A stretch of 64,000 bases of DNA from Numida meleagris (GCF_002078875.1 NC_034412.1:31629552-31693551); one strand, 5' to 3'. Shown: positions 13,077 through 26,315, counted from the stretch's first letter. The notes: generated by a model not told the origin, from the sequence alone. Numbers and translations: made by a program.

Positions 13077-14754
13077 TGCCTCTGTTGCCCTTTCTTGTGC
13101 AATTTCTCCTGGAATTTCTATTTGTTCTCAATTGCTCTACTTGAGTGGTTAACACCACTTAATAAGCAGGGCTCAGGTAAGCATTTCTAGAGGCTTTCCT
13201 GAATAAAACTCCCTCACTTCAGAAAGTGTGCAAAGTGACATTGAGTGCAGTTTTTCAGGTGAATATATTCTAAGTATATATTGATAACATCTGTGCTTAG
13301 AAATTTGTCTTGATTTTCCAGCTTTAAAATGCACTGAAATTCCCTGATTGGAAAGGGCTCGATGCGTTAACCAAAAGACCAAAAATATAATTTTGATATT
13401 AATGAACATCTCCCAGCAGATGCAGGATAAATATTGATCAAATATCACCATTAAGTGACATCTTTTTTGACATGTATTTTGATTACCACCAGAAATGACT
13501 TGATGTGGAGCTGACAACACAAAAGAGATTGTGTAAGGAAGCTATATCTAGCAGAGAGGAGACATTCAGAAGTGAGGCAAGGAGGCTTGCCTGTTGGTCT
13601 GTACAATCTTGGAACAGTTGTACAGTGCTGTAAATTTGCCAGAAGTATAGGTTAGACTATAAGCAGATACTCTCTTTGAGATAAACGTGTGGTGATGGAC
13701 AAGATAAGAGGAAAAGAATAGTGGAAGCACTTGCAGACGGGATAGAAATAGATGAATCAGGGCATCCTGCATTCCAGTCCTTCTCTCAAATTGAAGAAAA
13801 TAAGTATTTGCTGTGGCAATCCGTTAATGTTGCCAGGTCTCAAATGATTCATGGTATACTACTTTAGACATCACATGAGCATGTAAGTTGATCATGAAAC
13901 ATTAGATTATATCTTTTTATAAAGCGATGATCACCTGAATTACACATTTTGCCTTCTTTAAGATGGCTAAATGATATTTTTGTTGCACATCTTGATATAC
14001 CCATATACATGTATGCAAAGGTACACTATACAACATAAATAGGAAAACCAGACTTTCTTCAACAAGCACAAGAGCAAAACCAAGGTTATGCATAACATGT
14101 AAAATTTAAAATATCCTGGACAATAAATATTTACCACTCTTATACATCTAAATAATTCCTCTCCTCTGTAGCTGTCTAGTTCCCTCTCTTGCAGTTACTT
14201 CATTGCAAAAGGTTAAAGAAGATATTAAATAAAACAATTCATTTACTAAAAATAGATTAACGTGATACTACATTAGATGAACATGAGGCCAGACTCCCAG
14301 CCAAAACTAAGTTCCTCTGCAGTCAGTCATGTGTTATGTGAAAATCTCCTATGTGGCAGCAAAATTGCTAAAGTTGTTTTTTGGCTCTGTTGGAATCCAA
14401 GGGGGGAATTGCCATTAACTTCTTTTGGGCCAGCATGCCCTTTAAATGATTTTAAAGATCTCCTGTCATGCAGAAAGCCCACAGTGACATGACACAGCAT
14501 TATCCAGTATATCCCGCATCTTCACTGCTCTGTATTCAGGCGCACGCCAGGACAGAAGGCACTTGGAAAAGTGTGGCAGTGAAAAACGTGCAGAAAAAGA
14601 TCTGAATCAAAGCACAGAAAACAAACCAACTATCTGAAGAATTCCTTTTTCTCATAAATTTTCAGAATAAAATTAAAGATGAAACACTTGCCTTGCTGTA
14701 CTGCAGATACTTTGATAAAATATTGTTTTAAGAGATCCTAACCACCTGACTACA

Positions 14755-14890
14755 GTCATTATCGCCTAAATTGATTCAGAAGAGATTTAATTAATTTAAT
14801 GCATCTGGCAGTAATTATGATTCTGCATTTATTATGTTGGATTTTTATTAGCTTAATGGTTTTATCCATTTACCAGATAGCCACTGAAGA
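14755..14890. promoter_or_regulatory. Candidate enhancer-like block rich in TAAT cores
   Basis: Within about 130 bases there are several homeodomain-type cores (TTAATTAAT, GTAATTATG, TTAGCTTAATGG) in a non-repetitive context. This resembles conserved non-coding elements near developmental genes, but AT-rich DNA produces such cores by chance. The call rests on motif density alone. Confidence 0.2.
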
Positions 14891-17098
14891 AAATTTCAGT
14901 TACTCAAAGAACCTGAATAAATTAGCAATGATTCTTTTTTTTTTTCAGATTTATTAAAATTTGTATTTTGGCTCTTACCAGTCATGACATATTTCTGCTG
15001 ATTCGTTGAGAAAATGCTTTATCCACTAATGGTATCAAGCAGATTCCATCCATTGCATGGAACTGTAAATTGATTAGAATATCTTTATATAACAATTCTT
15101 TCATTGTTCAGACGTAATTCTCAAGGATTTATTTCTTGCATTTTATTTATTTTTTAAATAAACAAGTGATTTTAATGCACAGCTTTAGAGTTATCACTTG
15201 TGCCTTTGACAAATCTTTTCATTTTCATTTCTCGTTCCCCTAAAGCACATCTGCATGTTTTCCCTTGTTCAGTGTAGTAGAGTGGAAAACTTTGCAATCT
15301 CAATAATTGATGGGCTCTGACATTTATAAATTCAACTTCCAATCAAAATTAAATTATATACACATTCTCTTTTAAAGAGGATGTATGCAGTGGAAAGTTT
15401 TACATGAAAAAAATAACAACAGTAAAAAAATACAAATTATATATAAGGCAAAATGTTAATTTATAATTTATTTTATTTCAGTAGTAATATACTATAAAAG
15501 TTTACATGTATTTTGATCTGTCTGATTTAACAGAAAATATTATGAAAACAGTCACTTAATCCTGATAGAAACATTTTATCTTTTTCTACATGTAAAAAAA
15601 TATTTCTTTTTTAGGCTGAAATGACTCAGCTGTTTGACAATACATCAGTCTCAGTCTATTTCATCTGATTTTAATATCCAGCATACTCTGTTTTGAGACA
15701 ACATGCTATGGCATTGGCCTGTGCAAAATTCACTTATGTTAGAATCAATCTAACTCAAAATGAAACAAATTAAAAAAAAAAAAAAACGTTTCTTTTAAAA
15801 TTTCTTATTATCAAGTGAAATATTCTGAAATGCAATAATGCAGTATAGTGTGATAATTGATTTAAATGGGTAGATTCTGTTACTGAGGAGAAAAATCTGT
15901 GGATTAATCCAAACAACTCTATAAACTGAAAATTAGTAGACAATCCCAGTCGGGCATTTATGTCTTAAGCTAGAAGTTATACAAAATAATAGTCATATTC
16001 TAGAAATATGAGACAAAGTCTTAATTTAGTCTTTCCTTTTGGACCCTGCTGCATGCATTTTATTTGCTCACAAGATCTGTCTGACAACAGCAGCTGGGAG
16101 ACAATAGGTTACATCAGCACACCACTGTCACTGAACTGGATGTTAGATTAATTTAGTTGAACTGCATTGCACGGGAAAAGTTGCTGAGTCAAAATATTGC
16201 CAAACTTACTGCTGTGCCCCAGACTATATATGTCAATGAGTTTGCTAAAAAGTCTTTTCTATTGTGAGCAGAATCAACAGACATTTCTCAAGTGCCCTTG
16301 CAACGTGCTGATGGGAAATGCTGAAGAACTAGGGAGTCCACCTGCTTTTGATGATATCAGAGTAGCTGCTGATAACTACTGTCTCTCTGCTTAGTTGTTT
16401 TGCATTTGCTGCCTACAGAAAAGCAGTGTGCCTTTCTGCAGATTAATCTTGCCAGTTCATCACCAGCCGAGCTCTACCAATGTAGCACAAAAAGGGAAAG
16501 AACTGTTCTCAGAGCTGAAGAGCTCCACTGCATTTTGCATCCAGTGCAACACACTCTATTTTGAATAAAAGTTATATTAAACTTACTGTCCAAAAAATAG
16601 CTTAATATGAGCTTTTGTAAAATCATTTGTTGAAGTATTTATTTCTCTTAAGTATGGCTGGTGTTTTAAATATTTATGTAAAATATAATATGATTCTTTT
16701 AGAGTGATTTCTATTTAGAAAAAAATTAAAGCATTCGTAACTTCTAGAGACCAGTTTTAAAGATAATTATAATGCAAAATCGGATTCATTTTTATGCAGA
16801 TGAACTCTGCAGCAATCTCATCCTTTGCAGTTTACAATTGTTGAAAGCTAAGATTAATTAATTAGAAATATTAAAGTTAGGATTAACTCTTGGACTTGGT
16901 CCACAAATCACTGGCAAGCTGGTGATTCTGGCACACAAACAATTTTGATTTTAAAACAACAATCACTTTCTAAAAACCAAACTGCTTGGAAGGTAAAATG
17001 AATAATTTCACAAAACTTACAGTAAGTCAAATTTTTCTTAGGTTGTTTCCATTTAAAAGTTATCTTTTGTTCATATACTTATTACAAATTTGGTTGGT

Positions 17099-17124
17099 TT
17101 TTTTTTTGTTTTTTTTTTTTTTTT
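17099..17124. repeat. Poly(T) tract
   Basis: A T-rich run interrupted by single G residues. Low complexity; on the minus strand it would read as a poly(A) tail, but no element is recognised next to it. Confidence 0.85.
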
Positions 17125-18419
17125 GGAACAGTTGTTTTCATTGCCTTCCATTCTACCAGCAAGAGTCTTCTTTAACTCTTACTTTCATGGTTAAATTTTG
17201 AAGAGAAATAATAACTACGCAGAAATGTAAATACAGGATAGAACTAATGGAGATTGATTCTAAAGTACTGTAATGGAGGAATTCAGATAGAAATAGGTAA
17301 ATCTGAACGATAATTTTATTTAGACAGGTTTTCACAAAACAATGCATCACGGAAATCCATAAATGACAGAACAAACACTATGCATGTTCTCTTATCTCCA
17401 TTATTAAGAGAGTTAGGAAACACTTTTTCTGCAAGAATGTAAACATGGAATCAAGTCCCACCTTGGGATAAAACTGCTGTTTCATATTTGAGGCATAGGA
17501 AGAGAAAGAAAACAAAAACTTTCAGAAACAAACAAGGCAAGAGGGGAAAAATTTGATTATTGCAGAGGTGAACCAACTCGATAACAATCTTACGAAGACA
17601 AATAAATTTAAAAATCAGTAGAAAAACTTGAATTAATCTTGATTACCTATTCTGAATACAGTGGATAATACAAGTGGATGAAAACTGGAAGGCAACAAAA
17701 ATGATTAAAGTACCCTTATGAGTAAAAGGGAGGTATCACAAAAATGTTAAGGAAATTTTAGTTTTCAAGTTTTTCTCCCAAGAAAACTTACAGGCAAAAA
17801 GAAAAGCAACTTGAGACAGGCAGTGATTTTCAGAAGGTTAGCAGTGTTACTTTAAACTCTTGCCTTTTGGATTAGATTAATATTAAATAAGGCTTAATTC
17901 AGACTTCTCACTTTCACCCTGATAAATCACCTTGCAGTTTTTAGGGAAAAATCAAAGCTTGCACTCAAAGCAGTTAATATTCTTTATCATTCAAATGAAA
18001 ATAATTTTAGAAATCTGAAACTCACAAAGCGTTTGCTATTTCTTCCATTCTCAGTTTCATCAGACAGTCAAAAAATAGCCAACAGATGGAGATAACCAAA
18101 GGATGAGTCATCAAACACAATTCATAAATGAGGTGAATTTACATTTTCAGAGATATATGCATAGTTAATATTCAGATACATTATTCTATTTGTTAAATAT
18201 TAATTATTTTTGTATTTATTTCCTCATTTCCAAAATAAGGATGCTTGGCAAAAAAAAATCAAGGTCTTTTAGAATCATGATGACAATCTTAACACCCTAT
18301 TACAACTCTTCTGTCAAAGCAGACAACCTCACAGAAACCTCAGCAGAATATTCCACCTTCTGAGTCTAAGAAAATTTCTGTTCTACAGGTTAACACATTA
18401 CAGCAACATTTGCCACTCA

Positions 18420-18462
18420 ACAAAAAAAGAAAAAAAAGAAAAAAAAAAAGACAGAAAAAAAG
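18420..18462. repeat. A/G-rich low-complexity run
   Basis: Long A runs broken by single G residues, a purine tract of roughly 40 bases. No neighbouring retroposon body was recognised. Confidence 0.85.
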
Positions 18463-21400
18463 TATTCATATCTTTGTTATGCTGATCAGTTAACTTTTGG
18501 AATGACATATCTTGCTACATAAAATGTGGTGGGTCTTTAAAATTTCATGATGTTGACAGAAAGAAGACTATGAATTCAGACCAAAACTTGGCTTTATTCT
18601 AAATCTGATTAACCTAGAATTCCAAAAATAATGCAGAACTTCTTGGTTGGTATCAGGAGTGGAAGAGCCAGATTCTGCCCCTATATCCTCCTTAGTTCTG
18701 TTAACTTGAGCTGTTTTTTTAAGTAGGTTAATAATATGAAGTCAGAATTGGAGCTTGGTAATTATTCCAAATTGAAGCTAAAGTACAAATTTCAGCTGAA
18801 TTATACATTTCAGCTGTGACCTATTTAAAATCACATAAAATTAAAAATTATACAAATTAAAACCTATAAAAGACTGATTTTTTTTTTTTTCCAACAGCAA
18901 ACAAATATCAAGCATTCCACAAGCCTACTCAAAAAAATGCAGCCTCACTTAAGCTGGAAAAGGCTGACTTCCTGCCTCATAATGACTAAGCAGCTGTATA
19001 CCCCTGCACCAAACACTGGTGGACTGGGTTGCCAATGCTATTTTAAAATTCATTCCATTATCCTAGTCAGTCTTTGTTTTTCCACTCAAGTGCAGTTCTT
19101 TCAGAAGAGTGGTTTGAGGAGTGCCACGCATGTAACAGAAAGCAGAACACGTTTCTCAGTGAGCAAGTCTAGGAAAAAAAGACATCCATGACTCAGAGAA
19201 ACAGGTTTGATACTTCGCTATATTTCCAGTAAGGGTCTTGCATCTCCTAGCAATGACTTGAAAAAGCATGGTTATGGCTCCCCTTGCACACTGCCCTGCA
19301 CACATCTTCTCCTCTCTCCTTCACTGATGTTATGCTTCATGTAGGAGTGTAAACAGAGTAAGCTTACCTGGAATCAAGAAATGTGTTGTTACTGGCTTCA
19401 AAAGGATTAGGACATCAAAAGAATATTGGGATTTCAGTTAGTCAGGTTTTACTGTAACTATATTAAGCAAAAGGTCTCTAGCTGGGTATTTATTCCTAAC
19501 TTCCCCCCAAACTCTGTCTCTGTTTTAACTTTAGCCCACGTACACTAAAACAGCACTCATTTTTTTTCTCCTTTTTTATTTTTATGATATTCCAGTTCAA
19601 AATATTTGGCTTGTATCCTCTGGCAAGGAGATTTGCTGATTTTATGAAACATTAACCATCACCTTAGATAAATATGTTCATTTCGCAAAGTTCTCTCTGC
19701 AAAAGACTTAAAATAGAGACATTTATGGTCTGTCCTAAATCATTTTCAGCATGTTAATATGTAGCTTACTCTTTTGGAGCAGTCTTATGGAAATTATTAT
19801 TAACAGTGTATTTGTTTTCTTTTATATTCACTGATGTTCAGATCCCAAAGTTGGTAAAAATCCCAGGGAACCAGTCGCTCATTCATTTTTGTAAATACAT
19901 ATGCATGAATTATAATTGTACACTAACTCATAACGCAAGGAACTGCCAACAATAAAAAATACATTCGCTATCTAAACAAAAGGAAGAATTCAATTATGCT
20001 AGAGAGAAAGAGGCCTTGTTTGTGTATCCTCTTCACATCGGGGATTTTTGTGCACAGCATCTAAACATAACTGTATCTACCAGCATTTATGTCTCAACAT
20101 AGAGTTTTTTTTTAAGATGCTGGTCTTGAAAGATACTTAAAATTGTCTGAACTATTCTGTTATGGCATTTCCTAACCAGAGAAAAAAAAAATGTTTTTCT
20201 CACTATCCCTCACTATTTTTTTCCTAAGGGGCAGAGAAAGGAGATTGAAATGACAGCAAGCGGGAGTGTTCCAGCCCCTTTGTCAGTGCCTCTGAAAAGA
20301 CAAGAACTACCTTGAGTTCTTTTTGGCGTGGTTTGTTCCAGCTAATATGAAATATATTTCGCTGCCAGCTTCAGTAAAAAAGGGGGGAAGACATGAAGAT
20401 GTATTTCTACATGTAATAAAATATGACTAAACCTCTCACTTATTCATATAATTAACTTTGTTTTTTCATGTACTCAGTTAACAGTCAAGGACACCAGTAA
20501 TATTTGTATTTTTTTTTTAAATCTAGAAATATTGCTAGAGCAGCATCTCAAGCTCCGTGTCCTCCAAAGGAATTCTGGGGGGACAGAATGTTGTGCCTAC
20601 ACATATCCAGATTTTGAATTAAGCACTCAACTAATATAATGGAGTGAAAATATGGGTGAAATGATTTACACAAATATATAATCATAACCCAAGACTGCTT
20701 TTTCACATGCAGCTTACATTATGTCTATACTTGTGCTGACTGATAAATTTTAGTCTCATAGGCACTTTCCGTTACACTTCAAACTCAACAATAAGGTTAA
20801 GAGGGCTAGTAGGACTGAGAAATGACTGCTGTCATCTAGCTTGGGTGCAGAATCAATTTTTAAATGAAAAAGAATTACTATGTGAATTACCGCTTTCAAA
20901 GAAGCATTTAACCAGGTTTCCTTAGACTAAATTTCCCACCGGCAACCATCCTATAAACAGTATCTTTTGCACTCACAAATGTAACATTTGACAGAGATCA
21001 ATGAATCTTGCCAAGGCATATCCTTGGGAAGATTTTAAATTTCAAATAAATCATCATGTATCAATTATCTCCATATAGGTAGCAGGAAAAGATGGCAAAC
21101 GGATTTTTTTTTCCTGATAACATTTCAAAACTTCTGATGGTTTTTCAAACAGTTATTCAAGTCCCTTTTAATAATACTAGCTTTTGAGTTGTTCTGAAGA
21201 GTTCCTTTATAATGATATTTAAATTTACAACAGATTTCTCTGTAAACTGAATCACAAAACTTATCTAGTTAGATATTTTTCATGTTTTTCTTAAGAAAAT
21301 CTGAAGTGCTACATGTAACAAAGAAAGGAAAAAAAGTTTTTGTGGTACAGACTTAAAAGCACAAGGTACAGTAAAATAGTACATTTGAAACTTGATCAAT

Positions 21401-21768
21401 ACATCTACTATGATGCCACAAAAGCGTGTTACAAGCAACTATGTGGAAGTAAGTACTACACACTATGTCTTCAGGAATTCACCTTCTGATTGTCAAAAAC
21501 TGTTACAACTCATGGATATCAAACTCTCAGCATCCTTTTCACCAGTCTGTCTTCCATTATTGCTTCATGGTGTTCTACAGTCTATCTTAAACAATTAGGT
21601 CTCCACATTACTTGTTGTGGATATTTGGTGAGGAAGCATAAGTAAATAGTCAGATTTGTGGCCAGAATTGTTTTGTGCTATCCAGACAGGAGGCTATGGG
21701 TAAACCTCCCCATAATTATATTTCATTATCCACAGATAAAGCAAGCCAGCATGTTGTACAGCTATTTT

Positions 21769-21773
21769 CAGTC
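21769..21773. other. Left target-site duplication of the solo LTR
   Basis: CAGTC immediately before the LTR is repeated exactly at 22302-22306 immediately after it. A 5-bp duplication is what integration of many retroviruses leaves, and it fixes the element boundaries to the base. Confidence 0.85.
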
Positions 21774-21930
21774 TGTCATGGTTTTGTGATTTTCGGTTAT
21801 TGGTATTTCACATCATAACATCATGTAGTGGATATACCTGGTTCTCAGAAGAGAAGGACTACCACAGTCCCCACGGTACTTTGCTCCTCTGTTACCATTT
21901 CCAGCCGGAGGGAAAAGATAAAAGCTCGCA

Positions 21931-21940
21931 GTATAAAAAC
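21931..21940 (+). promoter_or_regulatory. TATA box of the solo LTR
   Basis: GTATAAAAAC sits about 160 bases into the LTR, where the U3 promoter is expected, with the presumptive transcription start about 25-30 bases downstream. It is the only well-placed TATA box inside a recognised element here; whether it is active is unknown. Confidence 0.6.
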
Positions 21941-22140
21941 TTGCAGATCACGAGACCTCGTGCCTTTTCCGCCCGTCTCTTGTCTTGGCAGCACCTCGCT
22001 CTCCAGCTGTCTTATCGTTGGTAGTAGAGTAAGGCCTACCTTGATTTGGGGACATTCTCTCTCTCTGTATTGGATTTATCAGCTTAAATTGTAATTATAT
22101 TGTATTATAGTGTGTTGTTTTGCATTCCGATATTTTATTT

Positions 22141-22146
22141 AGTAAA
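22141..22146 (+). terminator. Possible LTR poly(A) signal (AGTAAA)
   Basis: AGTAAA, a known variant of AATAAA, is followed by TTAGTTTGTTTCTCC, a T/G-rich downstream stretch, at the position expected for the R/U5 boundary. There is no canonical AATAAA in this part of the LTR. Confidence 0.45.
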
Positions 22147-22301
22147 TTAGTTTGTTTCTCCTCAGATTGTTGCCGCTGTTCTTTGCTCTCAGGGCCATCT
22201 CCTTACCCTTTCCCCCTTTTCCCTTTTCCTGGGGCGTGGACCAGTGGATCCTCCGTCCCCTTCGTCACGGAACCGGGCCGAACGCCCGTAAACCGTTGAC
22301 A

Positions 22302-22306
22302 CAGTC
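22302..22306. other. Right target-site duplication of the solo LTR
   Basis: CAGTC directly follows the LTR terminus and matches the copy before the element exactly, so the insertion has kept both junctions. Confidence 0.85.
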
Positions 22307-23985
22307 TTATATGAGTGAAAATAGCATAAAAATGAAGCAAAGATTAAATGTGTTTACTATTTCTGATGCCTTGTTACATAATTTATTAGTCTGATGCTGC
22401 TCATTACTCCATCATTTTTCTCTGTGAAGTCTCGTACAATATCAAGTGAAGAAAAATTTTATTTAAATTCATAATTTCAGACTGAAACATCAGTATTCAA
22501 ATCAAATATAGTGCTATTGTGGGTCTTAAATTGGAAAAAAAAGCCTTTTATGCTGAACACAATACAGAAGTGATAGGCATTTCTGTTATCTCATTCATTA
22601 GTCATTCTGGACAGTTCAGACAAGCTGTTACCTACAATAATAGAGAGCATTTTACTTTTTAAAGATTAATTTAAACTCTACACTGAACTGCAGAAAACTA
22701 TTTATGTATTGATTGATTGATCCTGACAAAATAGATATTTGCATTTATTTTTCCTAAAAGAATAAGTAATATTCATATAGCTGTAGCCAGGAATCTGACA
22801 TAAGATGAGATAAGTAACATATCCTTGCTCTGCAGGAGCATGACCAGCTAGGTCAAAATGTGCACTTGTCTAATAAATTTGTAATAATATATTTCAGAAG
22901 TTTATAAAGCAGTCAGGAAAGAGGAGAACTTGTATGACTGGCTTTGCAAATTTTACTTCCTTTTTCATTTTCAGCTTCTATCTCCATCTCTTCTCCGTAT
23001 AACTACTCTTGTGAATTCAAACTTACCAGCTATTTATTCATTCAGAGATGTCTTTCAATTTCCTTCATTGATACTATCACTGTATAGAGTCAAGCACAGG
23101 TATTCTATCAATCCTACATATCATTTTACAAGCCCTAAGCAGTCACATCCAAACTTCCACAGTTGTGCAGTAGAAAGTGACATCATTAAAAAAAAAAAAA
23201 GAGTTTAAACAAATCTCAGCTCGCTTACCACCTCCTCTGATTTTCCAGTGGATCCCTTACTTTCCTTTCACAAAATAACTACAAAAAAAAATTCCATCAA
23301 ATATCTATCCATTATTATTTTTCCATCTTTACCATTTTTCTATGCTCCTCTGTTTAAAAAAAGACAAAGAGGAAAAAGACTGCAGAAGGCTAAGTGTGAA
23401 AATTGTACCTGTTTCAGATATGCCTAAAAAAGCAGTTTTGTGGTTCCCCCAAAAAGATTGAGGATTCTAAATACTCACATTCCTCTCAATTATTCTACCA
23501 TCACTCAAGTCTTAGCACTAACTTCCTCCTCGCAAGCCAGCATCCAGCTCAACTGAAGTGATCAAAACATGTATTAGATTCTGTGTGCATGTGTGCACAC
23601 ACAATTATACATACTAAAGAAATTAAAAGAGGATGTTGCTGAAAATCAAAACCTTCATATCTGTTTGAGTTCATGTGCAGACAAAAAAGGAAGATGAAAC
23701 CATACCCAGCCCTTTGCATGGTTATTGCAAGACTGCTCAAATTCCTTGATACCAGTTTGGATAGTACAGCAGCAAAAGAGAACTGCTGTAAGCAACAGTG
23801 GTGGTGGGGAAGGGACACAGATCTCTTTTCCAAGCAAATGTGTCTGCTTCAGTGCTTGCTTACTTCTTGGGAATTTACTTTCCTACACAGATGACCATTT
23901 ATTTTGCATAAGAGTTCTCATATTTATCTGTTACTGCTGTCTCTGATTACTAGTACAGAGCTGACCTAGGCTGAAAATTGACTCC

Positions 23986-24010
23986 AATTTGTGATCTTAG
24001 ATCACAAATT
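23986..24010. repeat. 25-bp near-perfect palindrome
   Basis: AATTTGTGATCT (23986-23997) and AGATCACAAATT (23999-24010) are exact reverse complements around a single T. Such symmetric sequences can be sites for dimeric DNA-binding proteins or cruciform-prone points. No known binding motif of this full length is recognised. Confidence 0.75.
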
Positions 24011-24639
24011 TGTTGCTGGGGCCTCATTTGTGCCCCCGTTTCAGTTCAGCTGCTCCTGACCTCCAGTACTTTCCTCTGATGCCTATAAGATTTAACCTGA
24101 CCTCAGGCTTGCAAGCGTATGAATTTTCTTACGGTAAAAATTGGTTAACTGCTTGTGTATTAAATCACAACTGCTGTATCTCGATGTAATTCATTGGGCA
24201 GAAGACACTGTTAAAGTTCTCAAGGAGCACTGGGTAGTTTGTTGAAATTGTAAGAAATACGTAGTATGTCCATGATGCATCTGATCTTTTTTCTAAAATA
24301 AAACCAGAGAGGTTAGTTTCTGCCAAGAGCCGCCTGAGGCAGATTTTAGTATGTAGACTGGGTGTGACTTTTACAGTCATCTTCAGATCATGAGGCCACA
24401 GTCTGTCAAACAAAATCCTTGAAAGGACAGCATTTCTAGAGATCTAGGATGTTGTACCCAACGTATACACCTGTTTCTAGGGGAACCTGAAGCTTACTAT
24501 CTTAATCTTTTCAATTTTCTGCATCATATTTCTTAGTTTGAAGTTTACCCATATTCCATGTTTTCTGCCAGATCCAAAGTGTTTCTGTGAAGGCATGAAC
24601 ACACTGCTACCAATAAATATTTCTGGCATTTATGTTTTA

Positions 24640-24885
24640 TGAGTAGCATCTGTAATTATATTACTCTTACTGTAAATAACGTAAGCAGTGATGCTTTTAT
24701 GATGGAAATGAATTCAGAAGTCTGAATATTTATGAATTAGTATCTTTCCTCTAAGAGAATATGACAGCATTGAAAACATGCAATTACCAGAAATACCTAT
24801 AGTGATTAAAATTGCAATTAATGACAGCCACTCTAATTAGCATTAAATAAAGCAAATTACAGATAAAACTATATTTATTCAAAAT
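24640..24885. promoter_or_regulatory. Candidate conserved non-coding element (TAAT/TGACAG rich)
   Basis: The block holds many homeodomain-type cores (GTAATTATA, GCAATTAATGACAG, CTAATTAGCATTAAA, CAAATTACAG) with a MEIS/PBX-type TGACAG between two of them, and no simple-repeat character. Clusters of this kind are typical of deeply conserved enhancers in vertebrate gene deserts. AT-rich background could also give this density, so the call is an inference from motif grouping only. Confidence 0.3.
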
Positions 24886-26273
24886 AATTTTTAAAAAGTT
24901 AGGCACTATCTCATGCCCTCTTCAGTTGAAGGAAGTGCTTACAGGCTGTTAGTCTGTTCAACAACGACAGGTGGTGCAAAATACCAGCAGCAAATCCTTC
25001 ACATAACAGCGTATGGCTTTTTCCATGATGGAAAAGAAAAAATGTCAAGACAGCATTAAAGCTAAAAATATAAATTAATTTCAAGCATAAAGGAAGTTGT
25101 TTTGCTTTCTTCGGAGGCATATTTGTGAGGATTATGGCCTAATTCTGCTGACATTGGCATCTGGAAGCAGAATCAATGCCTTATTGTGCACTGATTCAGG
25201 AAGCTAATTTATAATGAAAATTACATGTTTTCATTTTAACTCATAGTTTTGAGTTGCTTACAGCTTCCTGAAAAGAGAGACACATATATCACACATCTAG
25301 ACATCTCTGGCAGGTGTCCTGTCATCGCTTAAAATATTCAGCAGTGCAACCAAGAAAGCTTTTCCTTAAAGGATGGAGACTCATTTATGCAGTAACTCAG
25401 TAAACCAAAATAATTGTTTTCAAACGTTCCTAAAGAAACTGTGCAAAAACTCTTATGCTTTTTAATTCAGATGTTCAAAAATTGCATTTTTCATTGTACA
25501 TTCAAACTATTTTCTGAACCAATTTTCCTAATGTTTATATGCAATGATTTCCAGGAAGACAATAGAAGTTTCAGAAAGATGTGAGACTGAAGAAACCTAG
25601 TTACAATGAAAATACCCATTCAAACTTCATTACAGATTTCCTTACAATAAAGGAATTTCCATTTTTATTGTGGAGTTTCCTTGTTCAATTGTTCACACCT
25701 CAAATGTGTAAACACTCTGTGAACACCAACATACTTTGGGGCGTGAGTTATATTGACAAAGATTCAAACAAGTTCTGTGAAACCAGTAAATAAGAATCAG
25801 CCATCCCACATCAGAATCCACAGAAGGAAATACCTGGTCCCTGCCCACAGCTGTGGTAAGATTCAGGAACCTCAGAGCAGAGTTCAGGAAAAGCAACATG
25901 CTGAATGGAGCTACCACAGGTAAAGAAAGATGATGCTAAATGTGAGCCTTACAACACTATTTTATCTACATACCAGACCTGGATTCAGGATGGGAACTAC
26001 GTACTTTAATGATGTCCTCATGTTTTCTGCTTAAATGAATGCCCAAATTGGCAAGAGGCTGGTTCAGAGGCTGAAATGAACTGACATCCTCATCATCCTC
26101 TGGAGTTCCAGGTTTGTATTTGCGAGGTATACCAAGGATGAAATAAACCTGGAGAAAAGCATCGTCCTTCTTTACACAAGGCTTTATAATCTATAAATCT
26201 AGAACATTCGCTGAGATCTTAAACATAAATTTTTATCTTTCCTGAGCATTTTCCATAGAAGCTTTAAATAAAA

Positions 26274-26315
26274 TTTAATTTAATTTACTACTTTTTAATT
26301 TAATTTACTACTTTT
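26274..26315. repeat. 20-bp tandem duplication (2.1 copies)
   Basis: The unit TTTAATTTAATTTACTACTT occurs twice in tandem, the second copy running straight into the 5' edge of the CR1 fragment. The two copies are identical, which points to a fairly recent local duplication. Confidence 0.85.

Larger units (their letters stand above)
13080..21768. other. AT-rich non-coding DNA, no gene seen
   Basis: No recognisable gene. The longest open frame (minus strand, 13173-13520, 115 codons) has no recognisable domain, no splice context and a composition typical of chance. The stretch contains poly(A) near 15773, poly(T) around 17099-17124, an A/G-rich run near 18420-18462 and an AT-rich block near 14755-14890 with several TAAT cores. 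No mobile element was identified here by eye. Confidence 0.5.
21774..22301 (+). mobile_element. Solo LTR of an avian endogenous retrovirus
   Basis: A 528-bp element begins TGTCATGGTTTTGTG, ends GTTGACA (TG...CA termini) and is flanked by the 5-bp direct repeat CAGTC. No second LTR, primer-binding site or gag-pol-env frame lies on either side, so it is a solo LTR, normally the product of recombination between the two LTRs of a provirus. The order of parts fits an LTR: an upstream U3-like region, a TATA box (GTATAAAAAC at 21931-21940), a T-rich stretch with an AGTAAA poly(A)-signal variant at 22141-22146, then a C/G-rich U5-like tail. It is visibly richer in CpG than its surroundings. The general layout and tail resemble galliform ERV LTRs I know of; the exact family is not assigned. 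It has no protein-coding capacity. Confidence 0.9.
22307..26273. other. AT-rich non-coding DNA, no gene seen
   Basis: No convincing coding frame. Several overlapping open frames occur around 23549-23946 on both strands, but none is recognisable and they lack exon boundaries. The stretch includes a 25-bp palindrome at 23986-24010 and a TAAT-rich block near 24640-24885, annotated separately. Confidence 0.5.

Noticed and set aside
13173..13520. 115-codon open frame, minus strand
   Set aside because: No homology recognised and no supporting signals.
21800..22394. Open frames of 74-88 codons in and around the solo LTR
   Set aside because: They lie wholly or partly within LTR non-coding sequence and do not correspond to retroviral genes.
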